Source: Bradyrhizobium guangdongense (GTDB lineage: Bacteria > Pseudomonadota > Alphaproteobacteria > Rhizobiales > Xanthobacteraceae). From it: DNA of 60,682 nucleotides. The stretch is from the NCBI RefSeq assembly GCF_006483445.1, contig NZ_PPPT01000157.1:1-60682 (forward strand). Reading direction: 5' to 3'. The notes under the pieces were generated by a model. That model saw only the letters and a list, made by a program, of their open reading frames with translations, had not been told where the DNA came from and did not search any database. Made by a program: the position numbers and the translations under genes. Shown here in pieces: positions 58,919 through 60,682 of the stretch (the stretch's first letter is position 1; each line of letters opens with the position of its first letter).

Positions 58919-60682
58919 ATGTCCGCCCACGATTGCCCCGCGATCGGAACTCCGGAACTCCTGCTGGCCGCGCTCGAGCAGGCGGACGATGGTGTCGTGA
59001 TCGTCGACGGCGCGCACAGGATCACCCATGTCAACGCCGCCGCCGAGCGGATCTGGAAGCGCGCGCGGGCCGAGATGATCGGGCACGATGCCGCCGATCT
59101 CGGCCTCGACTGTTTCCGTGCCGATCCGGTCGCGCCGTTCCGCGACGAGGTCAGCCTGGTGCGTGCCGACGGTAGCCGCATCCGGGCGACCGTGTCGCTC
59201 GCCCCGGTCGGATCGGAGGGCGGCCATCACGTGGCCTTCGTCCGCGACGTCACCGAGGACGCCGAGCGCCGGGCGCGGATCGGGCTTCTCAACGCGGTGT
59301 CCGATCAGACCAACCGCGCCGTGATCATCACCGATCCCGAGCTCAACATCCGCTACACCAATGCGTCGTTCTCGACGATGTTCGGCTATTCCTACGACGA
59401 GGCCCAGGAGCGGCGCGTTACCGACCTGCTGGCGGGTCGTCACACCCGGATCAAGGCGCTCGCAAAGCTCCGGAAGCGTTTGATCGCGGGCGGCGCGAGC
59501 GGCGAAACCGAGGTGCTCGTCTATAACAAGGACGGCGAGGAGATCTGGGTCTCCGCCCGCATCGATGCGTTCCGCGACAAGAAGGGCAGGGTCAAGCACA
59601 TCTTCGCGCTGCTGGACGACATTTCCGAAGGCAAGCAGTTGCGCTCGCTCCAGCAATTGATCATGGGCGCGCTCGCCGACGAGGTGCCGATCGCGCAGAT
59701 CGCCGACCGGCTGTGCCGCCGCGTCGAGCAGATCGCGCCCGACGTCGTCTGCTCGCTGCTGCATGTCGACGCCGGTGGACTGATTCATCCGCTCGGCGGC
59801 CCGAGCCTGCCCGAGGAGTATTCGCGCGCGCTCGACGGCATCGTCATCGGCCCCGAGGTCGGCTCCTGCGGCTCGGCCGCTTATTACGGCGAGCCGGTGC
59901 TGGCGACCGATCTTGCCACCGATCCGCGCTGGCTGCCCTACAACGCGATGCCGCTCTCGATCGGCCTGCGTGCCTGCTGGTCGACGCCGGTCAAGGCCAA
60001 GGACGGCCGCGTCATCGCGACCTTCGCGTTCTATTACCGCGAATCCCGCGCGCCAAGCGCGTGGCACCGGCGCATCGTCGATGCCTGCGTCAGCCTCGCC
60101 GCGCTCGCGATCGAGCGCAAGGAAGCGCGCGCCGAGATCGCGCGGCTCGCCTATCACGACATCCTCACCGGCCTGCCGAACCGGGCGCAGCTCCGGCATC
60201 TGATCATGTCGGCGATCGATTCCTGTCAGGCCGGCAGCCACATCGCGCTCGCCTTCCTCGATCTCGACCATTTCAAGGACGTCAACGACACGCTGGGCCA
60301 CGCGGCCGGCGACGAGTTGTTGGTGCTGCTGGCGCAGCGGCTGCGCGCGCAGCTACGTCCCTGCGACATGCTGGGTCGGCTCGGCGGCGACGAGTTCGTG
60401 ATCCTGCTTCCGGACCACGACGCCGAGACCGCCGCTGACGTCGCCGGTCGCATCACGCAGGCGCTGGGGTCGCCGCTGCAGCTCGGCGTGAAACAAGTGC
60501 AGATGTCGGCGAGCATCGGCATCAGCCTCTATCCCGATCACGCCACCGACATCGATACGCTGATGCAGCAGGCCGATGCCGCCATGTACAAGGCAAAACT
60601 CGCGGGCCGCTCGACCCATCGCTTCTTCAGCGCCGATATGAGCGGATTGACCGAGCAGCGGCTGGAGCTGACCGCGGCGCTC
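58919..60682 (+). CDS. PAS-PAS-GAF-GGDEF signalling protein, 3' end beyond the window
   Basis: Starts at ATG 58919 and is still open at the window end (588 codons seen). Two PAS domains come first (ADDGVVIVDGAHRITHVNAA, then ITDPELNIRYTNASFSTMFG and the PAC-like ISEGKQL), then a GAF domain (about 245-390, with VGSCGSAAYYGEPVLATDLA), then GGDEF with ILTGLPNRAQLRH, LDLDHFKDVNDTLGH, an RPCD inhibitory site and an intact GRLGGDEFVILLP. The last residues (SGLTEQRLELTAAL) look like the GGDEF-EAL linker, so an EAL domain may follow outside. It is a cytosolic sensor for cyclic di-GMP turnover, similar in layout to the Dos-type regulators. Confidence 0.9.
   Translation, partial: MSAHDCPAIGTPELLLAALEQADDGVVIVDGAHRITHVNAAAERIWKRARAEMIGHDAADLGLDCFRADPVAPFRDEVSLVRADGSRIRATVSLAPVGSEGGHHVAFVRDVTEDAERRARIGLLNAVSDQTNRAVIITDPELNIRYTNASFSTMFGYSYDEAQERRVTDLLAGRHTRIKALAKLRKRLIAGGASGETEVLVYNKDGEEIWVSARIDAFRDKKGRVKHIFALLDDISEGKQLRSLQQLIMGALADEVPIAQIADRLCRRVEQIAPDVVCSLLHVDAGGLIHPLGGPSLPEEYSRALDGIVIGPEVGSCGSAAYYGEPVLATDLATDPRWLPYNAMPLSIGLRACWSTPVKAKDGRVIATFAFYYRESRAPSAWHRRIVDACVSLAALAIERKEARAEIARLAYHDILTGLPNRAQLRHLIMSAIDSCQAGSHIALAFLDLDHFKDVNDTLGHAAGDELLVLLAQRLRAQLRPCDMLGRLGGDEFVILLPDHDAETAADVAGRITQALGSPLQLGVKQVQMSASIGISLYPDHATDIDTLMQQADAAMYKAKLAGRSTHRFFSADMSGLTEQRLELTAAL

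Noticed and set aside
1..60682. tRNA, rRNA or replication-origin features
   Set aside because: I looked for cloverleaf-like sequences and clustered DnaA-type boxes while reading the intergenic gaps and saw none that I could support by eye; a covariance-model scan would settle this.

Overview
The window looks like chromosomal DNA of a Bradyrhizobium-like alphaproteobacterium (Nitrobacteraceae/Bradyrhizobiaceae). It is GC-rich with strongly GC-biased third codon positions. It carries several branched-chain-amino-acid-type ABC and TRAP uptake genes, and intergenic palindromes of the type common in that group. It also has what looks like an MmgR (alpha-r8) small RNA. This assignment rests on gene content and style; no rRNA or marker gene is present. 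I saw no tRNA, rRNA, CRISPR array, transposase or integrase.

Layout. 1-7.2 kb: an aromatic-compound module with the 3'-truncated end of an HpaB-type flavin monooxygenase, an IclR regulator, and a five-gene ABC importer (binding protein, two ATPases, two permeases). Both regulator-linked promoters carry the same 15-bp inverted repeat. 7.2-14.4 kb: a PNPOx-fold protein, then a type I secretion set (RTX protein, ABC exporter with a C39-like domain, HlyD adaptor) without an outer-membrane channel. 14.7-19.3 kb: aspartate dehydrogenase, a sorbosone-dehydrogenase-like protein, the MmgR-like sRNA and acetoacetyl-CoA synthetase. 19.4-26.1 kb: a tandem-repeat hypothetical protein, a cytochrome b561/PepSY pair behind two identical operator-like palindromes, an orphan Flp pilin, a lipid-type cluster (ICMT-like methyltransferase, HpnA-like reductase, Mpo1-like protein), and an OmpA protein translationally coupled to a Cys-repeat protein. 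26.1-27.5 kb: a short AT-richer islet of very small genes. 27.5-32.6 kb: a PcrA/UvrD helicase whose frame contains an inserted palindromic repeat, a DUF1328 protein nested antisense inside a thioesterase reading frame, and a D-lactate dehydrogenase.

32.7-37.7 kb is the most interesting segment. It is a compact, overlapping three-gene operon: metallophosphoesterase, CHAT protease, then a STAND NTPase fused to a patatin domain. The patatin domain has lost both catalytic residues. The operon lies between the intact D-lactate dehydrogenase gene and a decayed second copy of that gene's 3' end, as expected for an inserted accessory cassette. I read it as a candidate defence or cell-fate system, which is an inference.

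38.2-60.7 kb: a His/Gly-rich Spy-like protein, a SulP transporter, an exported caspase-family protein, a LysR/DoxX divergent pair, a TRAP transporter with a 2-hydroxyacid dehydrogenase, another amino-acid-type binding protein, a CHASE-GGDEF-EAL protein, a large class III cyclase/ATPase/TPR regulator, a methyltransferase pair, an MFS carrier, and the start of a PAS-GAF-GGDEF protein cut by the window end. The right part is therefore rich in nucleotide second-messenger proteins.
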